A stretch of DNA of 17,883 nucleotides from Spirochaetales bacterium (GTDB lineage Bacteria > Spirochaetota > Spirochaetia > DTKZ01). The DNA lies in contig JAGODW010000004.1 in the NCBI GenBank assembly GCA_017998025.1, forward strand, positions 1 to 17,883. The letters run 5' to 3'. A program made the position numbers and the translations under genes. Below the pieces are notes generated by a model, which worked only from the letters and a program-made list of their open reading frames with translations, was not told where the DNA came from and did no database searches. Positions 6,950 through 14,154 of the stretch are shown here, one piece after another (position 1 is the stretch's first letter; each line of letters opens with the position of its first letter).

Positions 6950-8308
6950 GTGGGAACGAAGACTTTAATAAAAACATTCTATATAGAAAGTCTTGGCTGC
7001 GCGAAAAATCAAGTAGATGCTGAGGCACTGACAGGAGATCTGATCCAGGCAGGGTGGAAACCCATGCCTACTCCGGAAGAAGCGGAATATCTCCTGGTGA
7101 ATACGTGTGGCTTTATTGAACCAGCAAAGCAGGAATCTATCGATGTAACTCTGGAACTACGGCGGAGATACCCTGGGAAAAAAATCATCCTTACCGGCTG
7201 TCTTTCTCAGCGGTATGGGAACGAACTGTTTCAAGAACTCAAAGAAGTAGACGGATTTTTCGGCAACCGGAATTTAGGGCGTATCACAGACCTATTGGAC
7301 AGAGTCGCTGCGGGAGGTCGATCGATCCTGATTCCAGAACAGTATGGTCCTGAGCCAAGGCGGCCTCTACAGGTTTCCGTTCCCGGATCTACCTATGTAA
7401 AAATCGCTGAAGGCTGCAGAAACTACTGTACCTACTGTGCGATCCCTCTAATCCGGGGAACCCTCCGAAGTCGAACGGAAGAAGAAGTTGTACAGGAAAT
7501 TCGAGATTTTCTTTCCCTGGGGGTTCGGGAAATAACCCTTATAGCCCAGGATCTTGGCTCATACGGACAGGATAAAGGTTCGAAAGATGGGTTGACAGGA
7601 TTGCTCCGTAGAATCCAGAAAATTAAGGAAGATTTCTGGATACGATTGCTCTATATCCATCCGGAGCATTTTCCAACGGGAATCATACGCCTCTGCCAGG
7701 AGGATAGACGGTTTCTCCCCTATTTTGATCTGCCCTTTCAGCATGGTTCTTCTCGAATTCTGCATGCGATGGGAAGACACTACACTCCGGAACAAAACCT
7801 GGAATTGGTAACCCGGATCCGTGAACATCTCCCGGAAGCGGTGCTACGCTCAACCTTTCTCGTAGGTTTTCCGGGAGAAGGGGAGGAGGATTTTGAGGAC
7901 CTTCTTCGATTTCAATCTGAGGCTCGATTTGAGTGGCTGGGAGTGTTTTGCTACTCTCCGGAAGAAGGGACGCCGGCGGCTGAGCTGGATCGGAAAAGGC
8001 GGTTCCATGTTCCCCGGAAAGTTGCCCTATCCCGAAAAAAGCGATTAGAAGAAGCCCAGCAGAAGATCAGCGAAGAACAGCTGGACCGGTTTGTCGGCAA
8101 ACAGTTAAAAATATTGGTTGAAGAGATTGTTTCCGGAAAGGAGCTCTCTCTGGGAAGAGGGTATCCCCATGCGCCGGAGGTGGATGGGTTGGTTGTATCT
8201 CACGGATCCACCGTTCTTCCCGGGCAATGGGTGACGGTTCAGGTGATTCGAAGGAATGGGATAGACCTGGAAGCCGTTCCCCTTCAGGGGTCGGTTCTGG
8301 AGAAATAG
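6950..8308 (+). CDS. rimO: ribosomal protein S12 methylthiotransferase RimO
   Basis: RimO adds a methylthio group to a conserved aspartate of ribosomal protein S12. With the GTG start at 6950 the protein has 452 residues. Cys17 (SLGCAKNQVD), Cys53 (VNTCGF) and Cys84 (LTGC) bind the auxiliary N-terminal cluster. Cys156, Cys160 and Cys163 (EGCRNYCTYCAIP) bind the radical SAM cluster. The C-terminal TRAM domain spans about residues 385-445. The SLGCAKNQVD form separates RimO from the tRNA enzyme MiaB. The start is uncertain: no ribosome site precedes GTG 6950, which lies 4 nt past the rodZ stop, so reinitiation is likely. An ATG at 6896 would add 18 non-conserved residues inside rodZ. Confidence 0.93.
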   Translation: MGTKTLIKTFYIESLGCAKNQVDAEALTGDLIQAGWKPMPTPEEAEYLLVNTCGFIEPAKQESIDVTLELRRRYPGKKIILTGCLSQRYGNELFQELKEVDGFFGNRNLGRITDLLDRVAAGGRSILIPEQYGPEPRRPLQVSVPGSTYVKIAEGCRNYCTYCAIPLIRGTLRSRTEEEVVQEIRDFLSLGVREITLIAQDLGSYGQDKGSKDGLTGLLRRIQKIKEDFWIRLLYIHPEHFPTGIIRLCQEDRRFLPYFDLPFQHGSSRILHAMGRHYTPEQNLELVTRIREHLPEAVLRSTFLVGFPGEGEEDFEDLLRFQSEARFEWLGVFCYSPEEGTPAAELDRKRRFHVPRKVALSRKKRLEEAQQKISEEQLDRFVGKQLKILVEEIVSGKELSLGRGYPHAPEVDGLVVSHGSTVLPGQWVTVQVIRRNGIDLEAVPLQGSVLEK

Positions 8309-8320
8309 CGAGGAACACGT

Positions 8321-10408
8321 ATGTCTGGATCGGGTCTGGGGTACCTGGAAGGCTTGAACCCGGAGCAGCAGGAAGCGGTTCTCCATGTTGGGACTCCTCT
8401 GCTGATTTTGGCCGGAGCCGGATCAGGAAAAACCCGGGTTATCACAGTTAAAATTGCTCATCTCATTTTACAGGAAGGGATTAACCCTTATTCAATTCTT
8501 GCCGTTACGTTCACCAACAAGGCAGCCCGGGAAATGCAGGAGCGGGCTATACGGATTTGCCCCCAGGCAGAACAGGTGATGATTAAAACCTTTCATTCCT
8601 TTGGGGCATGGTTTTTGAGGCGGAACGCTTCCCTTGCCGGTCTTCAAAGTCATTTTTCCATTTATGATGAGGAGGATTCTCTTGCTCTTCTCCATTCTCT
8701 CTATCCAAACCGGGAGAAACGGCAGCTTGCATCCCTTACCTTTTCCATTGGAAGGGCAAAGGACTATGGGTTGCTTCCCGGTGACTCTTTAGAACAGATC
8801 TCCTGGGACCCGGAATTTCCCAGAGCTTACCAGAGGTATGAAGAGCGGCTCCGGCAGATAGGGAATGTAGATTTTGGCGATTTGATCCTCCGTCCGCTGG
8901 AGATACTACAATCCCATCCAGAGGTGAAACAGAGGATCCAGGATCGATTCCGGGTAATTCTGGTAGATGAATATCAGGATTCCAACGTTGCTCAGCATAC
9001 GCTCCTGAAAGAACTGTACTCTCCTGATACCTACATCTGCGTGGTAGGGGACGATGATCAGTCCATCTATCGATTCCGGGGAGCGGAAGTGGGGAATATC
9101 CTTACTTTTTCTGAGGACTTCCCCGGCACAAAGATTATCCGGCTTGAGCAGAACTATCGTTCTACGGAAAACATCCTGAAAACCGCCTCTGAAGTGGTGA
9201 AAAACAACCGGGGACGGCTGGGAAAAGTTCTCTGGACAGATAAGGGAGGAGGAAAAGAGCCCCAGATTGTCCCCTGTGTGGATCAGGAAGAGGAAGCGAG
9301 ATTCTGTCTTGAGCTTATCCGGAGCAATCCTGAAAAGGAAACAGCCATTCTGTACCGGATCAATGCTCAGAGCCGGGTATTCGAGACCCTTTTTATTCGA
9401 GAGGGGATCCCCTACCGCCTTGTAGGGACTCTCCGATTCTACGAGCGGGAAGAGGTAAAGGATACCCTGGCGTATCTCCGCTTCCTTCTGAATCCAAAGG
9501 ATGAAGTTTCTTTTCGGAGAATCGTAAATAAACCGAGCCGGGGGATGGGGCCGGCTACAGTAGAGGCTGTCCTATCACATCCGGAGGCGGCTACGGAAAG
9601 TATCCTGACGGCAGTGAAGATAGAGGCTGAGAAGCGGAAAGGGAAAGCAGAGCAGATTCTACAAGATTTTCTTTCCCTTTACCGGCGTCTCTATGCTTGT
9701 TTAGAGAAAGACTCGCTAGCCCGGTTTGTTGAATATACCATTCGGGAAACCGGACTGGAAGGGTACCACCAGACGCAGGATGAGATAGCAGGGAGCCAGA
9801 AGGTACGGAACCTGGAAGAATTGGTAAATGCCGCTTCAATCTATGAACCAGGGATAGAAGGGTTGTCCCGATTCTTAGAAGAGATAGAACTGGATGCGGC
9901 GCGCACAAGAGAAGAGGGACGAGCTGGAGAGAATCCTGTAACGTTAATTACCATGCATAATACCAAGGGGTTGGAGTTTGACCGCGTTATAATTACAGGA
10001 TTGGAGGAAGAACTTTTCCCCCGGGGAGGAGAAGAGACGGAGGAGGATCTGGAAGAAGAGAGACGCCTCTTATATGTGGCGATTACCCGTGCACGGGAAG
10101 AAGTCTACTTTACCTATTGCCGAATGCGCCGTCTCCATGGTCGTCTTCAGCCGATGGAACCGTCCCGCTTTCTCCGGGAACTTCCCCTTTCGGTACGGGA
10201 ATTTTCCATACAGCAGCCGGAAAAAAACGATGGATTTGAACCTGGAACTCTCGTGTATCATGAAGAGTACGGGCAGGGAATGATCCTGAGGCGATGGTAC
10301 AAGGATACGGTTTCTGTTGTTCTAGTTCGTTTCGAAAATGGAAGAACCGCACAGTTTATACCCCGATACGAAAAAAGGCTTGAAAAGGTAAGCAGGGATG
10401 GATTCTGA
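8321..10408 (+). CDS. uvrD: UvrD/PcrA-family superfamily 1A DNA helicase
   Basis: This 695-residue 3'-5' DNA helicase acts in nucleotide excision and mismatch repair and in clearing replication blocks. Motifs appear in order: Q motif LNPEQQEAV (12-20), Walker A AGAGSGKT (31-38), motif Ia AVTFTNKAA, Walker B VDEYQD (215-220), motif III DDDQSIYRFRGA, motif IV RLEQNYRS, motif V TMHNTKGLEFDRV, motif VI RRLLYVAITRARE (about 578-590). A small Tudor-like C-terminal domain begins near 645 (GTLVYHEEYGQG), as in UvrD and PcrA, and argues against Rep and RecB. GAGGAA lies before the ATG. It starts 12 bp after rimO and overlaps the next gene by 11 bp. Confidence 0.93.
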   Translation: MSGSGLGYLEGLNPEQQEAVLHVGTPLLILAGAGSGKTRVITVKIAHLILQEGINPYSILAVTFTNKAAREMQERAIRICPQAEQVMIKTFHSFGAWFLRRNASLAGLQSHFSIYDEEDSLALLHSLYPNREKRQLASLTFSIGRAKDYGLLPGDSLEQISWDPEFPRAYQRYEERLRQIGNVDFGDLILRPLEILQSHPEVKQRIQDRFRVILVDEYQDSNVAQHTLLKELYSPDTYICVVGDDDQSIYRFRGAEVGNILTFSEDFPGTKIIRLEQNYRSTENILKTASEVVKNNRGRLGKVLWTDKGGGKEPQIVPCVDQEEEARFCLELIRSNPEKETAILYRINAQSRVFETLFIREGIPYRLVGTLRFYEREEVKDTLAYLRFLLNPKDEVSFRRIVNKPSRGMGPATVEAVLSHPEAATESILTAVKIEAEKRKGKAEQILQDFLSLYRRLYACLEKDSLARFVEYTIRETGLEGYHQTQDEIAGSQKVRNLEELVNAASIYEPGIEGLSRFLEEIELDAARTREEGRAGENPVTLITMHNTKGLEFDRVIITGLEEELFPRGGEETEEDLEEERRLLYVAITRAREEVYFTYCRMRRLHGRLQPMEPSRFLRELPLSVREFSIQQPEKNDGFEPGTLVYHEEYGQGMILRRWYKDTVSVVLVRFENGRTAQFIPRYEKRLEKVSRDGF

Positions 10409-11231
10409 ATTGTGGGCTTTGGTTCCAGAGATCTACCGAGCCCGGGATGCCCGATTGTACGACCGGAAGGGTAGACGGTACCTGGACCTGTGGAGGAACG
10501 GAGGAAGAGCTCTTCTAGGGCATAGGCCGGATCAAATTTACCGGGAACTAAAGAACGTATTGCAAAAAGGGTTGGTGGCAGAGTACCCATCCCTGTATGC
10601 CCATAGGCTTGAGAAGGCTCTGCGAGCTTTGATCCCCGGGGATTGGGAGGTGAGGGTATTCCAGAACCTGCAACGTGCACGGGCAGAAATTAAGGAGCGG
10701 CTGGAGGAACCGTTTTTTTCATACAGTAATCCCCATTCTCCACCTGTCTCTGCCCTGTACTACCGTCCCTTTATTCAGGCGGACTATTACCGTTCCCCTG
10801 TGGTACTGCCTGTTCTTCCCTTTCCCGGTGCCTTTGCCCCGCAGCCGGTTCTGATACAGAAGGGGTGTAGAGAGGAAACTTTCTCATCGGAATTCCTTGA
10901 GGTTTCTTCGAGGGATCCTGTTTCTCCCTTTTTAATGGCAGCGTTAACCCGGACGGTTTGGTTTTTAATCAAAATTCAAAAAGAGCGTTTTTCCTGGGAG
11001 GACTGGAACCTTATAGGATGGAAACGGATCGCCTGTTATGGTATTCCTATTTTCAAGTTAGAAGAGTATCCCCGCGTCTTCTGTGAGTTTCTTTCTGCAG
11101 GAATTCTCATTCCTCCAGATCCTGAGGATCCTCTGGTGCTTCCTATGGAATGGTCCCCGGGAGAAAAGGAATGGGTAGAAAAGACAGCGCAACGTGTGAT
11201 AGGCAAAGGAGGTTCGAATGGGAATGGATAG
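10398..11231 (+). CDS. degenerate class III aminotransferase-like protein
   Basis: I do not recognise an established function. The first ~80 of 277 residues read like the N-terminal segment of class III PLP aminotransferases and glutamate-1-semialdehyde aminomutase: ARLYDRKGRRYLDLW, then ALLGHRPDQIYRELKNVL and a LEKALRALIPG helix. VRVFQNLQRARAEIKER looks like a shortened version of the vrFvnSGtEA segment. The final ~70 residues (YPRVFCEFLSAGILIPPDPE, then a terminal helix) resemble the family's C-terminal small-domain part. The normal ~430-residue length is not reached. The DEVQTGFGR region and the catalytic-lysine segment are not visible, so transaminase activity is unlikely. The ATG has CAGGG just upstream and overlaps uvrD by 11 bp. 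The end overlaps the next gene by 14 bp, so expression is coupled and the gene is not an obvious pseudogene. Confidence 0.65.
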   Translation: MDSELWALVPEIYRARDARLYDRKGRRYLDLWRNGGRALLGHRPDQIYRELKNVLQKGLVAEYPSLYAHRLEKALRALIPGDWEVRVFQNLQRARAEIKERLEEPFFSYSNPHSPPVSALYYRPFIQADYYRSPVVLPVLPFPGAFAPQPVLIQKGCREETFSSEFLEVSSRDPVSPFLMAALTRTVWFLIKIQKERFSWEDWNLIGWKRIACYGIPIFKLEEYPRVFCEFLSAGILIPPDPEDPLVLPMEWSPGEKEWVEKTAQRVIGKGGSNGNG

Positions 11232-11517
11232 CAGTGTGATTCTTTTAAGCAGGTTGGGAGTAGGTGCTGTAGCTACCCTCTTTGCTATTATCCTATGGTC
11301 TAAGACCCGGGATACGGCCTGGATGTTCGTTGTGCTAAGTGTTCTTGTTAGCTATGGGGAAGTAGTGTACACAGCCTTAAAGAGTTTCGGAGTTATTCAC
11401 CCTGTTCTGCTAACTGCAGGAGGAGTTCCTATTTTCGAAATAATACTGGTGAATTTACCTACTCTGTTTATTATGATAGGATGTGTGGTAATGATCGCCC
11501 GGCGATCCTTGCGGTAA
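11218..11517 (+). CDS. small membrane protein with three predicted helices, function unknown
   Basis: The 99-residue protein shows three hydrophobic stretches, at about residues 7-27, 33-52 and 68-93, separated by short loops, and ends in a basic ARRSLR tail. No family motif is recognisable. A near-perfect AAGGAGGT ribosome site lies 4 nt before the ATG at 11218. A second in-frame ATG at 11224 has a more usual spacing, so the true start may be two codons later. It overlaps the upstream gene by 14 bp and is the last gene of the + strand run. Its last 63 bp are antisense to the ferredoxin gene. Confidence 0.75.
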   Translation: MGMDSSVILLSRLGVGAVATLFAIILWSKTRDTAWMFVVLSVLVSYGEVVYTALKSFGVIHPVLLTAGGVPIFEIILVNLPTLFIMIGCVVMIARRSLR

Positions 11518-11712
11518 GGGATCCTCTTCCTCAAAGGAAATAGCCTCAGCGGGACAATCTTCGGCTATTTGCATTACTGAATATTCTTCAGAAGGAGAGA
11601 GCATAGCTCGTACTACACGGGCGTGATACTGCCCCATGGAAAAAACCTGAGGAAGTGTTTCAGCGCAGAAACCACAGCCTGCGCATCGGGTTAAATCAAT
11701 CCTGGCTTTCAT
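11455..11712 (-). CDS. small [4Fe-4S] ferredoxin
   Basis: This 85-residue electron carrier has one cluster motif: Cys10, Cys13 and Cys16 (CAGCGFC) plus a distant Cys53-Pro, the pattern of single-cluster [4Fe-4S] ferredoxins. The core DLTRCAGCGFCAETLPQVF and the IAEDCPAEAISFEEE end are typical. The last ~20 residues (from about PQGSPGDHYH) lie outside the fold and are encoded opposite the 3' end of the neighbouring membrane-protein gene. The frame is open further upstream, but the ATG at 11710-11712 gives the standard ferredoxin N-terminus, and upstream codons overlap the divergent promoter. No clear ribosome site is seen. The redox partner is not identifiable from the neighbours. Confidence 0.87.
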   Translation of the reverse strand: MKARIDLTRCAGCGFCAETLPQVFSMGQYHARVVRAMLSPSEEYSVMQIAEDCPAEAISFEEEDPLPQGSPGDHYHTSYHNKQSR

Positions 11713-11747
11713 ACGGTTCTTGATACTAAAAGTACTTAAGAGAGACC

Positions 11748-11776
11748 TTGAAATCAAGAAAATAAATCTATATACT
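11748..11776 (+). promoter_or_regulatory. strong promoter of small membrane gene, predicts leaderless mRNA
   Basis: TTGAAA at 11748-11753, a 17-bp spacer and TATACT at 11771-11776. The -10 box ends 7 nt before the ATG at 11784, which places +1 on or next to the A of the start codon. No Shine-Dalgarno sequence lies in the gap (GTACCCC). Confidence 0.7.
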
Positions 11777-11780
11777 GTAC
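11752..11780 (-). promoter_or_regulatory. weak candidate promoter region for the ferredoxin gene
   Basis: On the reverse strand TTGATT (complement of 11752-11757) is followed after 17 bp by TACTTT and directly after that by TAGTAT, either of which could act as -10; those boxes lie at about 11723-11734. The feature marks the -35 area. It overlaps the -35 box of the divergent gene at 11784. This is a weak match. Confidence 0.3.
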
Positions 11781-11783
11781 CCC

Positions 11784-12017
11784 ATGGTTGCGCTGGCAAT
11801 AGGAATCGGACTTCTTCTGATAGCGATCTATCTGGTTCTTCCGGTATCATGGTCGCCCCAATGGGGGGAGGCGGTTTTAGTATTTCTTAAGGGAGGAATT
11901 CCCTTACTGGCTCTAATGATCGGCCTATTGGCGGTCTTTATCGGTATTACCGATATTAAGGACCGAAAGGAAGCCGAGAAAGAAGAAGAGAAAGAAAAAC
12001 AGGAGAACGAAACGTAG
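11784..12017 (+). CDS. small membrane protein with two helices and charged tail, function unknown
   Basis: The 77-residue protein has two hydrophobic helices (about residues 2-22 and 34-56) joined by a short loop with WSPQWGE. It ends in a highly charged, probably cytoplasmic, Lys/Glu tail (residues 58-77) that may form a coiled coil. No family is recognised. The sequence composition and a strong promoter right before the ATG support it as a real gene. There is no ribosome site and the mRNA is probably leaderless. It stands between the divergent ferredoxin and rplM, with a terminator-like hairpin after it. Confidence 0.7.
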   Translation: MVALAIGIGLLLIAIYLVLPVSWSPQWGEAVLVFLKGGIPLLALMIGLLAVFIGITDIKDRKEAEKEEEKEKQENET

Positions 12018-12050
12018 AAATATCTCCTGCAGGGGATCATTCTAAGGCAG

Positions 12051-12082
12051 AAAGACCCTAGTAGCCCCGGGGGTGCTTTTTT
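12051..12082 (+). terminator. probable intrinsic terminator after the small membrane gene
   Basis: AAAG and CCC (12051-12058) can pair with GGG and CTTT (12071-12079) around a small internal loop, followed by more T residues to 12082. The stem is imperfect, so this is a moderate call. It would separate the upstream gene from rplM-rpsI. Confidence 0.4.
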
Positions 12083-12130
12083 GCTGAGGGAATGAAGACC
12101 GTGGGGATAATTTATATTAAAGGATATCCA

Positions 12131-12562
12131 ATGAAAACGATTTTTGTAAAACCAAAAGAGGTTGAACGAAAGTGGTATATTGTGGATGCGGCCGGGAAAC
12201 GGTTGGGGAGGGTCGCTGTTAAGGTGGCTTCAATCCTTCGCGGTAAGCACAAACCCATTTATACGCCTCATCAAGAAGTAGGGGATTACGTAATTATTAT
12301 TAATGCAGATAAGATAGTTGTTACGGGAACGAAGCGGAAAACCAAGATGTACTATCACTATTCCGGGTATCCGGGCGGATTGCGGGCAGAGACTTTCGAG
12401 AAGGTGATTGCCCGTAAACCTACTTATCCCCTGGAAGAGGCAATTCGGGGAATGCTCCCCAAGAACCGCTTGGGAAGGAAGTTGTTCAAGAATGTAAAGG
12501 TCTATGCCGGAGAATCTCATCCTCATGGGGCCCAGAAACCAGAACCTCTTCAGATACCATAA
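12131..12562 (+). CDS. rplM: 50S ribosomal protein L13
   Basis: L13 is an early-assembling protein of the large ribosomal subunit. The 143-residue product has the family landmarks: KWYIVDAAGKRLGRVAVKVA, ILRGKHKPIYTPH, GDYVIIINADKIVVTG, YHYSGYPGG, and EAIRGMLPKNRLGRK near the C-terminus. An in-frame ATG at 12092 would add 13 residues absent from the family. The ATG at 12131 has AAAGGA 6 nt upstream and begins the conserved sequence. Upstream, TTGCTG (12081) and GATAAT (12106) are a possible promoter, but the 19-bp spacing is poor. I could not recognise a known L13 autoregulatory leader. It is followed 15 bp later by rpsI, the usual pair. Confidence 0.97.
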   Translation: MKTIFVKPKEVERKWYIVDAAGKRLGRVAVKVASILRGKHKPIYTPHQEVGDYVIIINADKIVVTGTKRKTKMYYHYSGYPGGLRAETFEKVIARKPTYPLEEAIRGMLPKNRLGRKLFKNVKVYAGESHPHGAQKPEPLQIP

Positions 12563-12577
12563 GGCAGGAGTAATACT

Positions 12578-12976
12578 GTGAATACGAAAACGAATATAAA
12601 AAACGGTGCTGGACGAAGAAAAACTGCAGTAGCACGGGTATTTTTACAATCCGGAACAGGAAAAATCGATATCAATGGAAAGCCTTTGGAACAGTACTTT
12701 GTTCATGAGGAACATGCCTATATGGTTATGCAACCCCTTGTGGCCACCGCGAATGAAGATAAGGTGGATATTAAAGTAACTGTCCGTGGCGGAGGCCTTT
12801 CCGGTCAGGCAGGAGCAGTACGTCACGGTATTGCTCGGGCGCTGGTCGAGCTGGATGAAACGAACCGACCGGCCCTCCGTGCTAACGGCTTTCTTACCCG
12901 GGATTCCCGAATGGTGGAACGGAAAAAGTATGGAAGGCGGAAAGCTCGAAGACGGTTCCAGTTTTCCAAGCGGTAA
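12578..12976 (+). CDS. rpsI: 30S ribosomal protein S9
   Basis: S9 sits in the small-subunit head, and its C-terminal tail reaches the P-site tRNA. The 132-residue protein shows [12 protein letters not shown] near the start, [33 protein letters not shown], and the basic tail [17 protein letters not shown] ending in the invariant Lys-Arg. The start is GTG, with GGCAGGAG 7 nt upstream. A terminator follows the stop by 24 bp. Confidence 0.98.
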   Translation: MNTKTNIKNGAGRRKTAVARVFLQSGTGKIDINGKPLEQYFVHEEHAYMVMQPLVATANEDKVDIKVTVRGGGLSGQAGAVRHGIARALVELDETNRPALRANGFLTRDSRMVERKKYGRRKARRRFQFSKR

Positions 12977-13000
12977 GAGTTATTGTAGGGGAAAAAAGAG

Positions 13001-13034
13001 GCCCGCCGGCAATAAAAGCTGGAGGGCTTTTTTT
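13001..13034 (+). terminator. intrinsic terminator after rplM-rpsI
   Basis: Left arm GCCC-g-CCGGC (13001-13010), loop AATAAAA, right arm GCTGG-a-GGGC (13018-13027), then seven T residues to 13034. The stem has nine pairs and one mismatch. An A-run at 12992-12997 on the other side could also make it work in reverse. It ends 10 bp before the recX start. Confidence 0.9.
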
Positions 13035-13044
13035 ATGAAGAGCT

Positions 13045-13479
13045 ATGGAAAATTGTTATGAGCGGGCCTTACATCTTCTTGCCCGTTCCGAGCACTCCAG
13101 GAAGGGTCTGGAACGGAAACTTTTGCTTCGAGGTTTTACCCTTGAAGCTATAACCCAGGTGCTGGATCAGCTGGAGGAAGAAGGAGCCCTGAGCGACGTC
13201 CGGTATGCGGAGGAATGGATCCGAAGCCGGTTGCGGAAACACCCCGAGGGGCAAGGGCTCCTCATACTGGGGCTCGAAAAGCGGGGAGTCTCCCGGGATA
13301 TGGCTTCAGGAGTAGTGAAAAAATTCAGTCAGGGGTCAGAGTATCGTACTGCGCTGCAGAGCGTATATCATTCCCTCTGCAGGAAAGGAGTAAAAGAGCG
13401 GGATGCTCTAACCGCGGAATTGCGTCGTAAAGGGTTTACCTCCTTTGAAATCCGGGCGTTTTTAGAGGAATTAGGTTGA
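13045..13479 (+). CDS. recX: RecX-family regulator of RecA
   Basis: RecX binds RecA filaments and limits or tunes recombinase activity. The 144-residue protein has the three-helix repeats of the family: ALHLLARSEHSRKGLERKLLLRGF near the N-terminus (split here as two elements, ALHLLARSEHS and RKGLERKLLLRGF), then VLDQLEEEGALSDVRYAEEWI, and a final ELRRKGFTSFEIRAFLEEL repeat. No recA gene is in the window. A weak GAAG precedes the ATG, and the rpsI terminator sits immediately upstream with no room for a promoter, so expression may rely on read-through. The stop overlaps the -35 box of the next gene's promoter. Confidence 0.88.
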   Translation: MENCYERALHLLARSEHSRKGLERKLLLRGFTLEAITQVLDQLEEEGALSDVRYAEEWIRSRLRKHPEGQGLLILGLEKRGVSRDMASGVVKKFSQGSEYRTALQSVYHSLCRKGVKERDALTAELRRKGFTSFEIRAFLEELG

Positions 13480-13503
13480 CGTTCTGGATATAATACATAT
13501 AAT
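13476..13503 (+). promoter_or_regulatory. strong sigma70-type promoter for the HTH-REC operon
   Basis: TTGACG at 13476-13481, a 16-bp spacer and a perfect TATAAT at 13498-13503. Transcription should begin near 13510, about 32 nt before the ATG, leaving room for the AGGA ribosome site. The -35 box overlaps the recX stop codon. Confidence 0.8.
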
Positions 13504-13541
13504 CTAGCCTGTAAAGTTTCCACTGCACAAGAGGAAAATAC

Positions 13542-14150
13542 ATGGCAAAACATGAAAAAAAGGTAAGAATATTTTCAGCCCTGGAAGTAGCAAACATTTG
13601 CGGCGTTGTGAATCAGACTGCAATTAATTGGATTAAGAATGGATATTTAAAAGCATTTACTACACCGGGAGGGCAATACCGGGTATATGCGGAGGATCTG
13701 GTAGAGTTCCTCTCCTCTCGGAACATGCGTATGCCTGAAGAACTGCTGGAAACCGTAGAGGGGGCCCTGGGGAAGCGAAAAATCTTGATTGTAGATGATG
13801 ATGTTTCCCTCAACAATATGTTGAAATCGTACCTGGAAAAAAAGTTTCCTGATTTCTCTATTCTTCAAGCCTTTGACGGCTTTGAGGCAGGGAAGAAAAT
13901 GGTGGAAGAGAAGCCCTCTCTCGTTATTTTAGATATTGATCTTCCGGGGATCAATGGAAAGGACCTCTGTAAAAAAATTAAAGAAGATTCATTCCTGGGA
14001 ACTCCTAAAGTGCTGGTAGTAACCGGGCTAACAGAGGGAAATCTGGAGAGAATATTGAAAAAAGAGGGTGCCGATGGATTCCTCCAGAAGCCTTTTGATT
14101 TTGATGAGTTGACAGGGCAGATATTTGATTTGTTAAAACATACAGGATAG
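13542..14150 (+). CDS. response regulator with N-terminal excisionase/MerR-type HTH and C-terminal REC
   Basis: The 202-residue protein begins with a winged-helix DNA-binding domain of the excisionase/BldC type (about residues 9-60: SALEVANICGVVNQTAINWI, then GGQYRVYAEDLVEFL). After a linker comes a receiver domain (about 79-200) with the acidic pocket Asp85/Asp86 (IVDDD), phospho-acceptor Asp131 (ILDIDLPG), Thr161 and Lys183 (LQKPF). All key receiver residues are present, so phosphorylation should be possible. The domain order is the reverse of most response regulators. No histidine kinase is adjacent, so its phosphodonor is unknown. AGGA lies before the ATG, and a strong promoter lies upstream. 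The next gene starts 4 bp after the stop. Confidence 0.9.
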   Translation: MAKHEKKVRIFSALEVANICGVVNQTAINWIKNGYLKAFTTPGGQYRVYAEDLVEFLSSRNMRMPEELLETVEGALGKRKILIVDDDVSLNNMLKSYLEKKFPDFSILQAFDGFEAGKKMVEEKPSLVILDIDLPGINGKDLCKKIKEDSFLGTPKVLVVTGLTEGNLERILKKEGADGFLQKPFDFDELTGQIFDLLKHTG

Positions 14151-14154
14151 ATCC

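Noticed and set aside
10398..11231. Calling the aminotransferase-like gene a pseudogene
   Set aside because: The frame is intact, has a ribosome site, and overlaps both neighbours, with no frameshift or internal stop.
12092..12130. Upstream in-frame ATG and a possible L13 autoregulatory leader before rplM
   Set aside because: The extra 13 residues are absent from the L13 family, and the leader does not show a hairpin I can match to a known L13 motif.
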